In this document: positions 36,644 through 44,741 of the stretch, in pieces
How positions within the stretch are numbered: the stretch's first letter is position 1
Layout: every line of letters starts with the position of its first letter
DNA from: Pseudomonadota bacterium
GTDB taxonomy: Bacteria; Pseudomonadota; Gammaproteobacteria; Burkholderiales; Rhodocyclaceae
Direction of reading: 5' to 3'
Assembly: GCA_018241685.1 (NCBI GenBank)
Contig: JAFEDJ010000005.1
Span: 19,936-83,935 of the forward strand
Length of the DNA stretch: 64,000 bases
The notes under the pieces: model-generated
The model's database searches: none
Told to the model about the DNA's origin: nothing
Seen by the model: only the letters and a program-made list of their open reading frames with translations
Program-made: the position numbers and the translations under genes

Positions 36644-39600
36644 TCAGGCCCGCATCTGCAGCGGCTGGACGTTGCGGAAAGCCTCACGGCGTTCGGCCAG
36701 CAGGGCCTTGGCGGCGGCCACGTTCTTCTCCTTCACGTGGCCGTAGCCGCGGATCTCGTCGGGAACGCTGGCCAGCTCCACCGCCGCCGCGTGATTGGCA
36801 GCGTCGAGCCGGGCGAGGATGTCGTCGAGCAGCACGATGTAGTCCTCGATGGCCTGACGCTCCTCGCGGCGCTCTTCGCTCTTGCCGAAGAGGTCCAGAC
36901 CGCCGCCGCGCAGGCTCTTGAAGCGGGACAGCAGGCGGAAGGTCTTCTGCACCCACGGGCCGTACACCTTCTTCTGCAGCTCGCCGGTCTTCGGGTCGCG
37001 ATCGGCCAGCAGTGGCGGCGCCAGGTGGTACTTGAGCGTGTAGCCATGCTTGAACTGCGCATCGAGCTGGGCCAGGAAAGCCGGATCGCTGTGCAGGCGG
37101 GCCACCTCGTACTCGTCCTTGTAGGCCATCAGCTTGTAGAGGTAGCGGGCGGCCGCCTCGGCAAGCGCGGTGTGGCCAGGCAGCAGGCGGGATTCGGTGC
37201 CGTGCACCTTCTTCACCACCTCGGCGTAGCGCTTGGCGTAGGCCTCGTCCTGGTAGGCGATCAGCTCGGGGATGCGCACTTCGAGCAGGCGCTTGAGCTC
37301 GCCCTGGGCACCCACCGTGTCGAGGATGGCGCGAGCTGCCGGCGTCAGGGCCGGCACGGCACGCAGCGCGATCACCGGCGCATTGCCGCGGGCCACTTCG
37401 GCCTCGACGAAGGCCCGGTCCACCACCGCCATGCGGCCCCACTTGAAGGCGGCCAGGCTCATCTCGACGCCAACGCCGGACTGGCGGATGGCGGTTTCGA
37501 TGGACTCGGCGGCCAGCGGCAGCGTGCCGGCCTGGTAGGCCACGCCAACCATGAACAGGTTGGTCGCCATGCTGTCGCCGAACAGGCCCTCGGCCAGCGC
37601 CTGGCCGTCGAGGAAGACGTTGTCGGCCTTGCGGGTGACGCGGTTGAGGCCGGCGGTCAGCCCGTTCACCGCCGGGAAGTGCACGTGGCGGTCGGACACC
37701 ATGTGGCCGGTCGGCGTCTCGGTCGTCGACACGATGGCGATGGTGCGTTCCGGGTGGCACTTGTCCAGGTTCTTCGGATCCGTCGCGTTGAGGATGTCGA
37801 AGCCCAGGTAGAGGTCGGCACTGCCGTCGGAGATCTTGTTGGCGCCGACAAAGGGCTGCGCGCTCACCTTGATGTCCGAGATCACCGCCCCGCCCTTCTG
37901 GGCCAGGCCGGTCTGGTCGAGGCCGACCACGTGCTTGCCTTCCATCCGCGCGGCGTTGGCGAGGGTCGCCACGACGGTCACCGAGCCGGTGCCGCCAATG
38001 CCCATCACGTGCACGCCGAAGTCACCCTTGATCTTGAACTCGGGCTGCGGGATGTCCCGCTCCAGGGCCGGGATGCGGCCCTTCTTCTTTTTCTTCGGCG
38101 CGTCGCCGGCGGCCGGCGCGGGGTTCGGCGTGACCGTCACGAAGGACGGGCAGAAGCCCTTCACGCAGGAGAAATCCTTGTTGCAGGACGACTGGTGGAT
38201 ACGCGTCTTGCGGCCAAATTCGGTCTCGACGGGCTCCACGCTCATGCAGTTGGACTTCTCGCCGCAATCGCCGCAGCCTTCACAGACGCGCTCGTTGATG
38301 ACGGTCACTTCCACCGGCTCGGCGGCCTTGCCGCGGCTGCGGGCACGGCGCAGCTCGGCGGCGCATTCCTGGTCGTGCAGCAGCACAGTGGTGCCCGGCG
38401 TGGCGGCCAGCTCGCGCTGGGCCTCGTCGAGGCGGTCGCGGTGCCACACTTCGGTGTGGCCCGGCAGCTGGATGCCAGAGTAGTCGGACAGGTCGTCGGT
38501 GGTCACGATGACGCGGCGCACGCCGTTGGCGAGCAGGTCGGAGACCATCGCCGCCACCGGGTGGGCGCCCATGATGTCCTGGCCGCCGGTCATCGAGGTG
38601 TGCGCATTGACCAGCAGCTTGAAGGTGATGTTGGCGCCGGTGGAGGCCGCGTAGCGCACCGCCAGGCTGCCCGAGTGGGCGTAGGTGCCGTCACCCATGT
38701 TCTGGAAGATGTGCTGGGTGTCGGTGAAGGGCGCCATGCCGATCCACTGGGCGCCTTCGCCGCCCATGTGGGTGCCCATCACCACGTTGCGGTCCATCCA
38801 CATGGCCATCGTGTGGCAGCCGATGCCAGCGGACACGATGCTGCCTTCCGGCGCGACGGTCGAGCTGTTGTGCGGGCAGCCGGAGCAGTACCAGGCGGTG
38901 CGGTTCATGGTCGGCAGCTTGTTGCGCGCATGGATGTCGTCGAGGCGCTTGATCCAGGCCTCGGCCGATTCGACGCGCGCCTTGCGCGACAGGCGCTTGA
39001 GCAGCGCGCGGGCGATCACGTCGGACTCGAACTCGCCGTAGTGCGGCAGCAGCTCCTGGCCCTCGTCGTCGAACTTGCCGACGATGCGCGGCGCGTTGGC
39101 GCGGCCGTAGAGCACCTCCTTGGCGAACATTTCCAGGAAGGGACGCTTCTCCTCGATGACGAAGATCTCTTCCAGCCCCTCGGCGAACTCGCGCACGATG
39201 GTCGGCTCCATCGGGAACAGCATGCCCATTTTGAGGATGCGGATGCCGTAGCGGCGCAGCGCCTCGTCATCCAGCCCCATCTCGAGGAAGGCCTGGCGCA
39301 CGTCGTTGTAGGTCTTGCCGGCGGTGACGATGCCGAGCCAGGCGTCCTTGTTGTCGAAGACGATGTTGTTGAGCTTGTTGGCGCGGGCGTAGCGGCGCGC
39401 CACTTCGAGGCGACGGGTGTACAGGGACTGTTCCATCTCCAGCGCCTCGACGCGCACGTTCATCCCCAGGTTCATGTTGGGGAAGAAGGGCTTGCCGTCG
39501 AAGCTAAGGTCGGGCGTCACGAAGTCGAGGCGCGCCGGGTCCACGTTGGCCGTGCCGCTGCCATCCGCCACGTTGGTGACGATCTTCATGCCGATCCACA

Positions 39601-40180
39601 GGCCGGACAGGCGCGACATGTTGTAGCCGTGCAGGCCCAGGTCGAGGATCTCCTGCACGTTGCCGGGGAACAGGGACGGGATGCCCACGTGGTAGAGCAT
39701 CGGCTCCGACTGGCTGCACAGGGACGAGCTCTTGCAGCTGGGATCGTCGCCGGCAATCGCCAGCACGCCGCCGTTCTTGCCGATGCCCGTGTAGTTGGCG
39801 TGCTTCAGTGCATCGCCGCTGCGGTCCACGCCCGGCGCCTTGCCGTACCACATGCCGGTCACGCCATCGAACTTCGGCTTGCCGACGGTGTGCATCATCT
39901 GCGTGCCCCACACGGCGGTGGCGGCCAGGTCCTCGTTGAGGCCGTCGACGAAATGAATGTGGTTTTCGAGGAGCAGCTTCTGCTGCTTGATCAGCGCGGC
40001 GTCGAGCATGCCGACCGGCGAACCCCGGTAGCCCGAGATGAACATGCCGGTCTTGAGGCCACGGCGGGCGTCGGTGCGCACCTGGTCCAGGCTCAGGCGC
40101 ACCAGCGCATCGATGCCGCCCAGGTTGATGCTGCCCTGCTCCTGCGTGAAGATATTTGAAAGGTCTTGCTTGGATGACAT
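36644..40180 (-). CDS. Fused indolepyruvate/2-oxoacid ferredoxin oxidoreductase (IorAB-like, DUF6537)
   Basis: 1178 residues in one chain. An alpha-type thiamine-diphosphate region comes first (FISGYRGSPVGMLDAALIKQ; later MGGEGAQWIGMAPFTD). Residues ~655-710 carry iron-sulfur cysteines (ERVCEGCGDCGEKSNC, CNKDFSC, KGFCPSF). A gamma-type domain follows (VMGIGGTGSVTVVATLANAA, GLDQTGLAQKGGAV) and then a C-terminal DUF6537 region. Such enzymes oxidatively decarboxylate aryl 2-oxoacids to CoA thioesters, passing electrons to ferredoxin. It is the last catabolic gene of the ben/meta block, 174 bp behind the decarboxylase. Its role there is unclear: it could oxidise an aryl-2-oxoacid feeding benzoate, or supply reduced ferredoxin. 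Start ATG 40180. Confidence 0.9.
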   Translation of the reverse strand: MSSKQDLSNIFTQEQGSINLGGIDALVRLSLDQVRTDARRGLKTGMFISGYRGSPVGMLDAALIKQQKLLLENHIHFVDGLNEDLAATAVWGTQMMHTVGKPKFDGVTGMWYGKAPGVDRSGDALKHANYTGIGKNGGVLAIAGDDPSCKSSSLCSQSEPMLYHVGIPSLFPGNVQEILDLGLHGYNMSRLSGLWIGMKIVTNVADGSGTANVDPARLDFVTPDLSFDGKPFFPNMNLGMNVRVEALEMEQSLYTRRLEVARRYARANKLNNIVFDNKDAWLGIVTAGKTYNDVRQAFLEMGLDDEALRRYGIRILKMGMLFPMEPTIVREFAEGLEEIFVIEEKRPFLEMFAKEVLYGRANAPRIVGKFDDEGQELLPHYGEFESDVIARALLKRLSRKARVESAEAWIKRLDDIHARNKLPTMNRTAWYCSGCPHNSSTVAPEGSIVSAGIGCHTMAMWMDRNVVMGTHMGGEGAQWIGMAPFTDTQHIFQNMGDGTYAHSGSLAVRYAASTGANITFKLLVNAHTSMTGGQDIMGAHPVAAMVSDLLANGVRRVIVTTDDLSDYSGIQLPGHTEVWHRDRLDEAQRELAATPGTTVLLHDQECAAELRRARSRGKAAEPVEVTVINERVCEGCGDCGEKSNCMSVEPVETEFGRKTRIHQSSCNKDFSCVKGFCPSFVTVTPNPAPAAGDAPKKKKKGRIPALERDIPQPEFKIKGDFGVHVMGIGGTGSVTVVATLANAARMEGKHVVGLDQTGLAQKGGAVISDIKVSAQPFVGANKISDGSADLYLGFDILNATDPKNLDKCHPERTIAIVSTTETPTGHMVSDRHVHFPAVNGLTAGLNRVTRKADNVFLDGQALAEGLFGDSMATNLFMVGVAYQAGTLPLAAESIETAIRQSGVGVEMSLAAFKWGRMAVVDRAFVEAEVARGNAPVIALRAVPALTPAARAILDTVGAQGELKRLLEVRIPELIAYQDEAYAKRYAEVVKKVHGTESRLLPGHTALAEAAARYLYKLMAYKDEYEVARLHSDPAFLAQLDAQFKHGYTLKYHLAPPLLADRDPKTGELQKKVYGPWVQKTFRLLSRFKSLRGGGLDLFGKSEERREERQAIEDYIVLLDDILARLDAANHAAAVELASVPDEIRGYGHVKEKNVAAAKALLAERREAFRNVQPLQMRA

Positions 40181-40322
40181 GGAAAAGTCCTCTTCCGGTC
40201 GCCCCGCCCTGCTCCTTCCATTTCTTCAGGCCGAACGGGAGCCGGCCTCGCTCGCGGGGAGCGTCGCCAGGCACCGGCACGGGCCGGAAATCAGGAGCGG
40301 AGAGTCAGCGGCGGGAATTCAC

Positions 40323-40348
40323 GCCCGGCGGACTGCATGCCGCCGGGC
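40323..40348 (-). terminator. Intra-operon hairpin after the decarboxylase gene
   Basis: GCCCGGCGG and CCGCCGGGC form a perfect 9-bp stem with an 8-base loop a few bases past the decarboxylase stop codon. It has no U-run, so it more likely attenuates or stabilises the transcript ahead of the oxidoreductase gene than ends it. Confidence 0.4.
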
Positions 40349-40354
40349 CGTGCT

Positions 40355-41143
40355 TTAAACGAAGCGCATCGAGACGGAGCCGAGATCCTGGAAGCGCACG
40401 TTGACGTGGTCACCCGGATTCACCGTGATGGCTTCGGTGACGCCGCCGGTCATGATGAAAGTACCGGCCGGGATCTCCTGGCCGCGGGCGCCCAGGTGGT
40501 TGGCGAGCATCGCCACGGCAGTCAGCGGGTGGCCGAGCACGGCGGCGCCGGCGGCCATCGCCTTGATCTCGCCGTTGATCTCCATCACCACACCGAGGGT
40601 GCGCAGGTCCAGCCCTTCCAGGTCGCGCATGGTGTTGCCGACCACGAAGCGGGACGACGAGGTGTTGTCGGCGATAACGCTCTTCAGGTCGAACTTGAAG
40701 TCGCGGTAACGGGAGTCGATGACTTCCACGGCGGGCAGAACGAAGTCCACCGCCGCCATCACGGCGCCGACGTGGCAGCCGGGGCCCTTCAGCGGGGCCT
40801 TGGTGACGATGCAGATCTCGGCCTCGACCTTCGGGTGGATCAACTCGGCGTGCTTGATGTCGCCGCCGTCCGGGCGGGCCATGTAGTCGGCGACGAAGCC
40901 GAACACCGGGGTTTCGACGCCCATCTGCTTCATCTTGGCGAAGGACGTGAGGCCGCACTTGAGGCCGGCGACCTTGTTGCCGCGGGCTTCCTTGCGGCGG
41001 CGGATCTCGTCCTGGATCGCGTAGGCGTCGTCCCAGTCCATGTCCGGATGGTCGTCGGTGATCTTGGTGACGTCGCGGGCCTGCAGCTCGGCGCTTTCCA
41101 GGTGCTCGGCGAGGGAGAGGATGGTGGCGTGATCGAGTTTCAT
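40355..41143 (-). CDS. dmpH: 4-oxalocrotonate decarboxylase (DmpH/XylI)
   Basis: 262 residues, the normal length. It belongs to the fumarylacetoacetase-like hydratase/decarboxylase superfamily: AYAIQDEIRRRKEARGNKVA, GLKCGLTSFAKMKQMGV, then HPKVEAEICIVTKAPLKGPG with the metal-binding E-x-E and EVIDSRYRDFKFD. Together with the hydratase it forms the XylI-XylJ complex that converts 2-oxo-3-hexenedioate to 2-hydroxypenta-2,4-dienoate and CO2. Assignment as decarboxylase rather than hydratase rests on the LKCGLTS motif and on the paralogous gene next door. It lies 20 bp downstream of the hydratase gene. Confidence 0.93.
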   Translation of the reverse strand: MKLDHATILSLAEHLESAELQARDVTKITDDHPDMDWDDAYAIQDEIRRRKEARGNKVAGLKCGLTSFAKMKQMGVETPVFGFVADYMARPDGGDIKHAELIHPKVEAEICIVTKAPLKGPGCHVGAVMAAVDFVLPAVEVIDSRYRDFKFDLKSVIADNTSSSRFVVGNTMRDLEGLDLRTLGVVMEINGEIKAMAAGAAVLGHPLTAVAMLANHLGARGQEIPAGTFIMTGGVTEAITVNPGDHVNVRFQDLGSVSMRFV

Positions 41144-41162
41144 GGGAGTGTGCTTTCGGAAA

Positions 41163-41945
41163 TCAGATGAAACGGACCGACGTGCCGCCCAGGCCGCCGA
41201 CGCTGCAGGTGAGGCTGTCGCCGGCCTTGACCGGGACGAGCGGGGATTGGGAGCCGGACAGGATCACCTCGCCGGCCTTCAGGGCGATGCCCAGGCGGCC
41301 GAGGGTGTTGGCCAGCCACACCACGGCATTGACCGGTGAGCCCTGCACGGCTGCGCCGGTGGAGGTGCTGATGATCTCGCCGTTCTTCTCGAGGACCATG
41401 CCGGCCAGCGCCAGGTCGAGGTCGCGCGGGCTCTTGCGCACGCCGCCGAGCACCAGCACGCCGCAGGAGGCGTTGTCGGCGACGGTGTCCTGGATCTTGA
41501 TCTTCCAGTCGCGGATGCGGGAATCGACGATCTCGAAGCACGGCACCACGCATTCGGTGGCGCGCAGCACGTCGGCCGCGGTAACGCCGGGGCCCTGCAG
41601 GTCGCGCTTGAGGATGAAGGCCACTTCGGCCTCGGCCTTGGGGGCGATCATGGAATCAACGGGGATCGCTTCGCCCTCGTTGTAGATCATGCCGGAGGTC
41701 ATCTGGCCGAAGTCCGGCTGGTTGACCTTGAGCATGTCCATCACCACCTTGCTGGTGACGCCGATCTTCTTGCCGATGATGGTCTCGCCGGCGTCCAGGC
41801 GGCGCTGGATCATGCGCAGCTGGATCTGGTAGGCGTCCTCGATGGTGATCTCGGGTTCGCGGTCGGTGAGCGGGTCCACCGCGGTGCGGGTGATCAGCGC
41901 GTTGTAGAGCTCGTCACCGTATTGCTCGATCTTGTTCTGGTTCAT
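41163..41945 (-). CDS. dmpE: 2-oxopent-4-enoate (2-hydroxypenta-2,4-dienoate) hydratase (DmpE/XylJ)
   Basis: 260 residues. Motifs: ITIEDAYQIQLRMIQRRLDA, IGKKIGVTSKVVMDMLKVNQ, PDFGQMTSGMIYNEGE, and the metal ligands in APKAEAEVAFILKRDLQGPG plus FEIVDSRIRDWKIKIQDTVA. The IGKKIGVTS motif marks the hydratase branch. It adds water to 2-hydroxypenta-2,4-dienoate to give 4-hydroxy-2-oxovalerate. It works in complex with the decarboxylase encoded immediately downstream. The gene is 106 bp after HMSD on the same strand. Confidence 0.94.
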   Translation of the reverse strand: MNQNKIEQYGDELYNALITRTAVDPLTDREPEITIEDAYQIQLRMIQRRLDAGETIIGKKIGVTSKVVMDMLKVNQPDFGQMTSGMIYNEGEAIPVDSMIAPKAEAEVAFILKRDLQGPGVTAADVLRATECVVPCFEIVDSRIRDWKIKIQDTVADNASCGVLVLGGVRKSPRDLDLALAGMVLEKNGEIISTSTGAAVQGSPVNAVVWLANTLGRLGIALKAGEVILSGSQSPLVPVKAGDSLTCSVGGLGGTSVRFI

Positions 41946-42051
41946 GGAAGGCTTCCGTCAGTCTGTTGGGTGTAGGTGCCGGCCCCGGAGGGAGGGAGCC
42001 AGGGCCGGCGGACGCACCATGGGGACGGTGCGCCGTGGGAGCGGAGTCAGG

Positions 42052-43512
42052 TCAGTACTTGATCATCACGTTGCGCAGCTCGGTGTAGAACTCCAGCGAG
42101 TGCAGGCCACCTTCACGGCCGATTCCGGACTGCTTGGAGCCACCGAAGGGCGTGCGCAGGTCGCGCAGGAACCAGCTGTTGATCCAGCACAGGCCCACTT
42201 CGATCTGCGCGGCCAGGCGGCTGGCGCGGCTGATGTCCTGGGTGTAGATGGAGGTGGCGAGGCCGTACTTGGTGTCGTTGGCCATGCGCACAGCCTCTTC
42301 TTCGGTGTCGAAGGGCTGGATGTGGCAGCACGGTCCGAAGATCTCTTCGCGCACGACGGAGGCGGTTTCCGGCAGGCCGGTCCAGATGGTCGGCTCGACC
42401 CAGCAGCCGTCCTTCAGCGCGTCCGGCATGTTGGGCACGCCACCGCCGGTGACGATGGTGGCGCCTTCAGCCTTGGCCTTCTCGTAGTAGGACAGCACCT
42501 TCTTCTGGTGCACCTTGCTGACCAGCGGGCCGATCTTGGTGTCCGCATCGAAGGGAAGGCCCGGCTTCATCGCCTCGGCCTTGGCCTTCAGTGCATTCAC
42601 GAACTTGTCGAAGATCGGGCGCTCGACATACACGCGCTCGGTGCCCAGGCAGACCTGGCCGCAGTTTTCGAAGACCGAGCGGGTGACGGTATTGACCGCG
42701 TTCTCGAAGTCGCAGTCGGCGAACACCACGGCGGCGTTCTTTCCGCCCAGCTCCAGGGACACCGGGCGGATGCCGTCGGCGCCGGCCTTCATGATGGCGG
42801 TGCCGGTCTTGGTCTCGCCGGTGAAGGTAATGCCGTCCACGTCCGGGTGGGCGGTCAGCAGCGCGCCGGCGGAATCCACGCCATAGCCGTTGACCACGTT
42901 GTACACACCAGCGGGCACGCCGACCTTGTTCATCACTTCGCCGAGCAGGGTCGCGGTGGCCGGGGTGACCTCGGAGGGCTTGACGACCACGGTGTTGCCG
43001 CAGGCCAGCGCCGGGCCGACCTTCCAGGTCATCAGCAGCAGCGGCAGGTTCCACGGGCTGATCACCGCGATCACGCCGCGCGGCGTGCGCACGCCGTAGC
43101 TGCGCGCGGTCTTGCCATCGGGGGTACGCATCTCGAAGGACTCGGTGGAGACGTTCTTGATGGTGTCGGTGAAGATCTGGAAGTTGGCCGCGCCGCGGGG
43201 AATATCAATGTGGGACGCCAGGTGGGCTGGCTTGCCGGTGTCGGCGATTTCGGCCTGCAGGAAGTCATCGAAGCGGTTGTTGATCTCGGCGACGATGCCA
43301 TCGAGCATCTTGCAGCGCTCGACCACCGACAGCTTGCCCCAAGGGCCATGCAGCGCAGCCTTCGCGGCAGCCACGGCGGCATCCACTTCAGCCTTGCCGG
43401 CCTCATGGACCAGGCCGATCAGGGAGTTGTCCACCGGGTTGCGGTTCTCGTAGGTCTTGCCGCTGACGTTGGTGACGTACTCACCGTTAATGAAGTTCTT
43501 GAATTCTTTCAT
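42052..43512 (-). CDS. dmpC: 2-hydroxymuconic semialdehyde dehydrogenase (DmpC/XylG)
   Basis: 486 residues from ATG 43512 (GAGAAAG upstream; an upstream extension to 43554 is not used). Aldehyde dehydrogenase family: NAD-binding PWNLPLLLMTWKVGPALACG and TFTGETKTGT, catalytic Glu in LELGGKNAAVVF and catalytic Cys in FENCGQVCLGTERVYVE. It ends WFLRDLRTPFGGSKQSGIGR, the substrate-specific signature of HMSD rather than other ALDHs. It oxidises 2-hydroxymuconic semialdehyde to 2-hydroxymuconate with NAD+. A 237-bp gap separates it from the catechol 2,3-dioxygenase gene upstream and contains a palindrome and a hairpin, so it may have its own promoter. Confidence 0.95.
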   Translation of the reverse strand: MKEFKNFINGEYVTNVSGKTYENRNPVDNSLIGLVHEAGKAEVDAAVAAAKAALHGPWGKLSVVERCKMLDGIVAEINNRFDDFLQAEIADTGKPAHLASHIDIPRGAANFQIFTDTIKNVSTESFEMRTPDGKTARSYGVRTPRGVIAVISPWNLPLLLMTWKVGPALACGNTVVVKPSEVTPATATLLGEVMNKVGVPAGVYNVVNGYGVDSAGALLTAHPDVDGITFTGETKTGTAIMKAGADGIRPVSLELGGKNAAVVFADCDFENAVNTVTRSVFENCGQVCLGTERVYVERPIFDKFVNALKAKAEAMKPGLPFDADTKIGPLVSKVHQKKVLSYYEKAKAEGATIVTGGGVPNMPDALKDGCWVEPTIWTGLPETASVVREEIFGPCCHIQPFDTEEEAVRMANDTKYGLATSIYTQDISRASRLAAQIEVGLCWINSWFLRDLRTPFGGSKQSGIGREGGLHSLEFYTELRNVMIKY

Positions 43513-43660
43513 GTCTTTCTCACTGTCTGAGGTCTCGTAGGCCCGGCTGGTCACGGCACCTGGGCGGGCACGGCCCGACGGGAGCTGGACACTTCTTCCG
43601 GAGTGATCGCTCGGCGGGGCGCTGTTCTCGGCCTCGGTCGATCGACTGAATCTAGTTTAG

Positions 43661-43681
43661 CGAGATTTAATTAAAATCTCG
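43661..43681. promoter_or_regulatory. AT-rich palindrome upstream of HMSD
   Basis: CGAGATTT (43661) and AAATCTCG (43674) are perfect inverted arms around AATTA, in an otherwise GC-rich region, about 150 bp before the HMSD start. It is followed by ATATTTTTTT. A related string (CTCGAGATTTTTT) occurs at about 50247 near the benA promoter. Likely a regulator-binding or promoter region for a second transcript covering the lower pathway. Confidence 0.45.
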
Positions 43682-43710
43682 ATATTTTTTTATTCTGTGT
43701 TTGTCCCATT

Positions 43711-43732
43711 GCGACGCCCTTGCGGGCGTCGC
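43711..43732 (-). terminator. Stem-loop after the catechol dioxygenase gene
   Basis: GCGACGCCC and GGGCGTCGC form a perfect 9-bp stem with a TTGC loop, 17 bases past the dioxygenase stop on the minus strand. The downstream A/T run starts about 20 bases later, so termination strength is uncertain. It probably separates the upper ben transcript from the HMSD segment. Confidence 0.5.
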
Positions 43733-43749
43733 CGTGGATGCCGCAAGAA

Positions 43750-44697
43750 TCAGGTGAACACGCTCAGGAAAGCCTCGTTGAGCTTGCGGTCGTGATAGAA
43801 GATCGCAGGCCCGAGGGTTTCGTCGTACCACGTGATGACAGGCTTGTCCGGATAAGCGATGTAGCCACCGGAGAACACCTCGTTGCGGTTGCCGGACGGG
43901 TCGAAGAAGTAGATCGTCTCGCCGCGGGTGATGCCGTGGCGGGTCGGCCCGATGTCGATCGACGTGTGGGTGCGGGACAGCACGTCACCGGCGTGCAGTA
44001 CCTTTTCCCAGCTGCCCAGTTCGAAGGACACGTGGTGCAGCTTGCCCTTCACCGGCTGGCGGATGAAGGCCACGTCGTGGGCCTTGTTGGCGCAGGTCAG
44101 GAAGGTGCCGATCATGAACTCCGGCTGGTTCTTCAGCACCACCTTCTCGGTGATGTAGAAGCCGAGGACCTCGGTGAAGACCTTCACCGAGCCGTCCAGA
44201 TCATCGCCGTACAGCAGGCAGTGATCGAAGCGCGACGGGGAGATGCCGACCAGGCCGTCCGGCCACGGGTTCGGATTGACGTCCGGGCCGTCGGTGCCGC
44301 AGTTGTTGCCGATCTGCTCCTTTTCGGCGAACAGCTCCATCACGTGGCCAGTGGGCACCGTGAAGCGGAAGCGCTTGCCGGTCTTGGGATGCTCGCCCGC
44401 CTCGACCCAGCCGAGGTCGGAACACAGGCCGCAGGCTTCCAGGTCGGCCGCCAGCTTGTGGAGGGTCTCGACGGAGTCGACCTTCCAGCCCATGTAGTCC
44501 ATGCCCGCGCTGTCGGCTTCATGCAGCACGATGCTGTGGTGGTCGTGCTCGTCCCAGGCCTTGAGGAACACGCGGCCCTGGGCGTCGCGCTCCACTTCGA
44601 TCAGCCCCAGCACGTCCTTGTAGTGCTTGAGCGCGGGTTCCAGCTCCAGCACACGCAGGGAAATGTGGCCGGGGCGCAATACGCCGGTAATTGCCAT
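43750..44697 (-). CDS. dmpB: Catechol 2,3-dioxygenase (extradiol, class I type)
   Basis: 315 residues from ATG 44697 (AGGAG upstream). Two vicinal-oxygen-chelate domains: N-terminal LRPGHISLRVLELEPALKHY, C-terminal catalytic domain with the Fe(II) ligands His in SRFDHCLLYGDD, His in GKLHHVSFELGSWE and Glu in NRNEVFSGGYIAYPD. Close in design to XylE/DmpB (~307 residues) with a slightly longer chain. It opens catechol to 2-hydroxymuconic semialdehyde. No XylT-type ferredoxin gene for reactivation is adjacent. It sits downstream of the benK transporter gene by 44 bp, directly joining benzoate dioxygenation to meta cleavage. Confidence 0.96.
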   Translation of the reverse strand: MAITGVLRPGHISLRVLELEPALKHYKDVLGLIEVERDAQGRVFLKAWDEHDHHSIVLHEADSAGMDYMGWKVDSVETLHKLAADLEACGLCSDLGWVEAGEHPKTGKRFRFTVPTGHVMELFAEKEQIGNNCGTDGPDVNPNPWPDGLVGISPSRFDHCLLYGDDLDGSVKVFTEVLGFYITEKVVLKNQPEFMIGTFLTCANKAHDVAFIRQPVKGKLHHVSFELGSWEKVLHAGDVLSRTHTSIDIGPTRHGITRGETIYFFDPSGNRNEVFSGGYIAYPDKPVITWYDETLGPAIFYHDRKLNEAFLSVFT

Positions 44698-44741
44698 TTG
44701 ATTTGTCTCCTGGTTGGGTTGTGGGTTCGGCCCTGCTCCGC

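Noticed and set aside
36575..40159. 1194-codon open frame on the plus strand opposite the indolepyruvate oxidoreductase gene
   Set aside because: It is the antisense shadow of a high-GC gene: His/Gly/Ala/Arg-rich, without domains, whereas the minus frame is a full recognisable enzyme.
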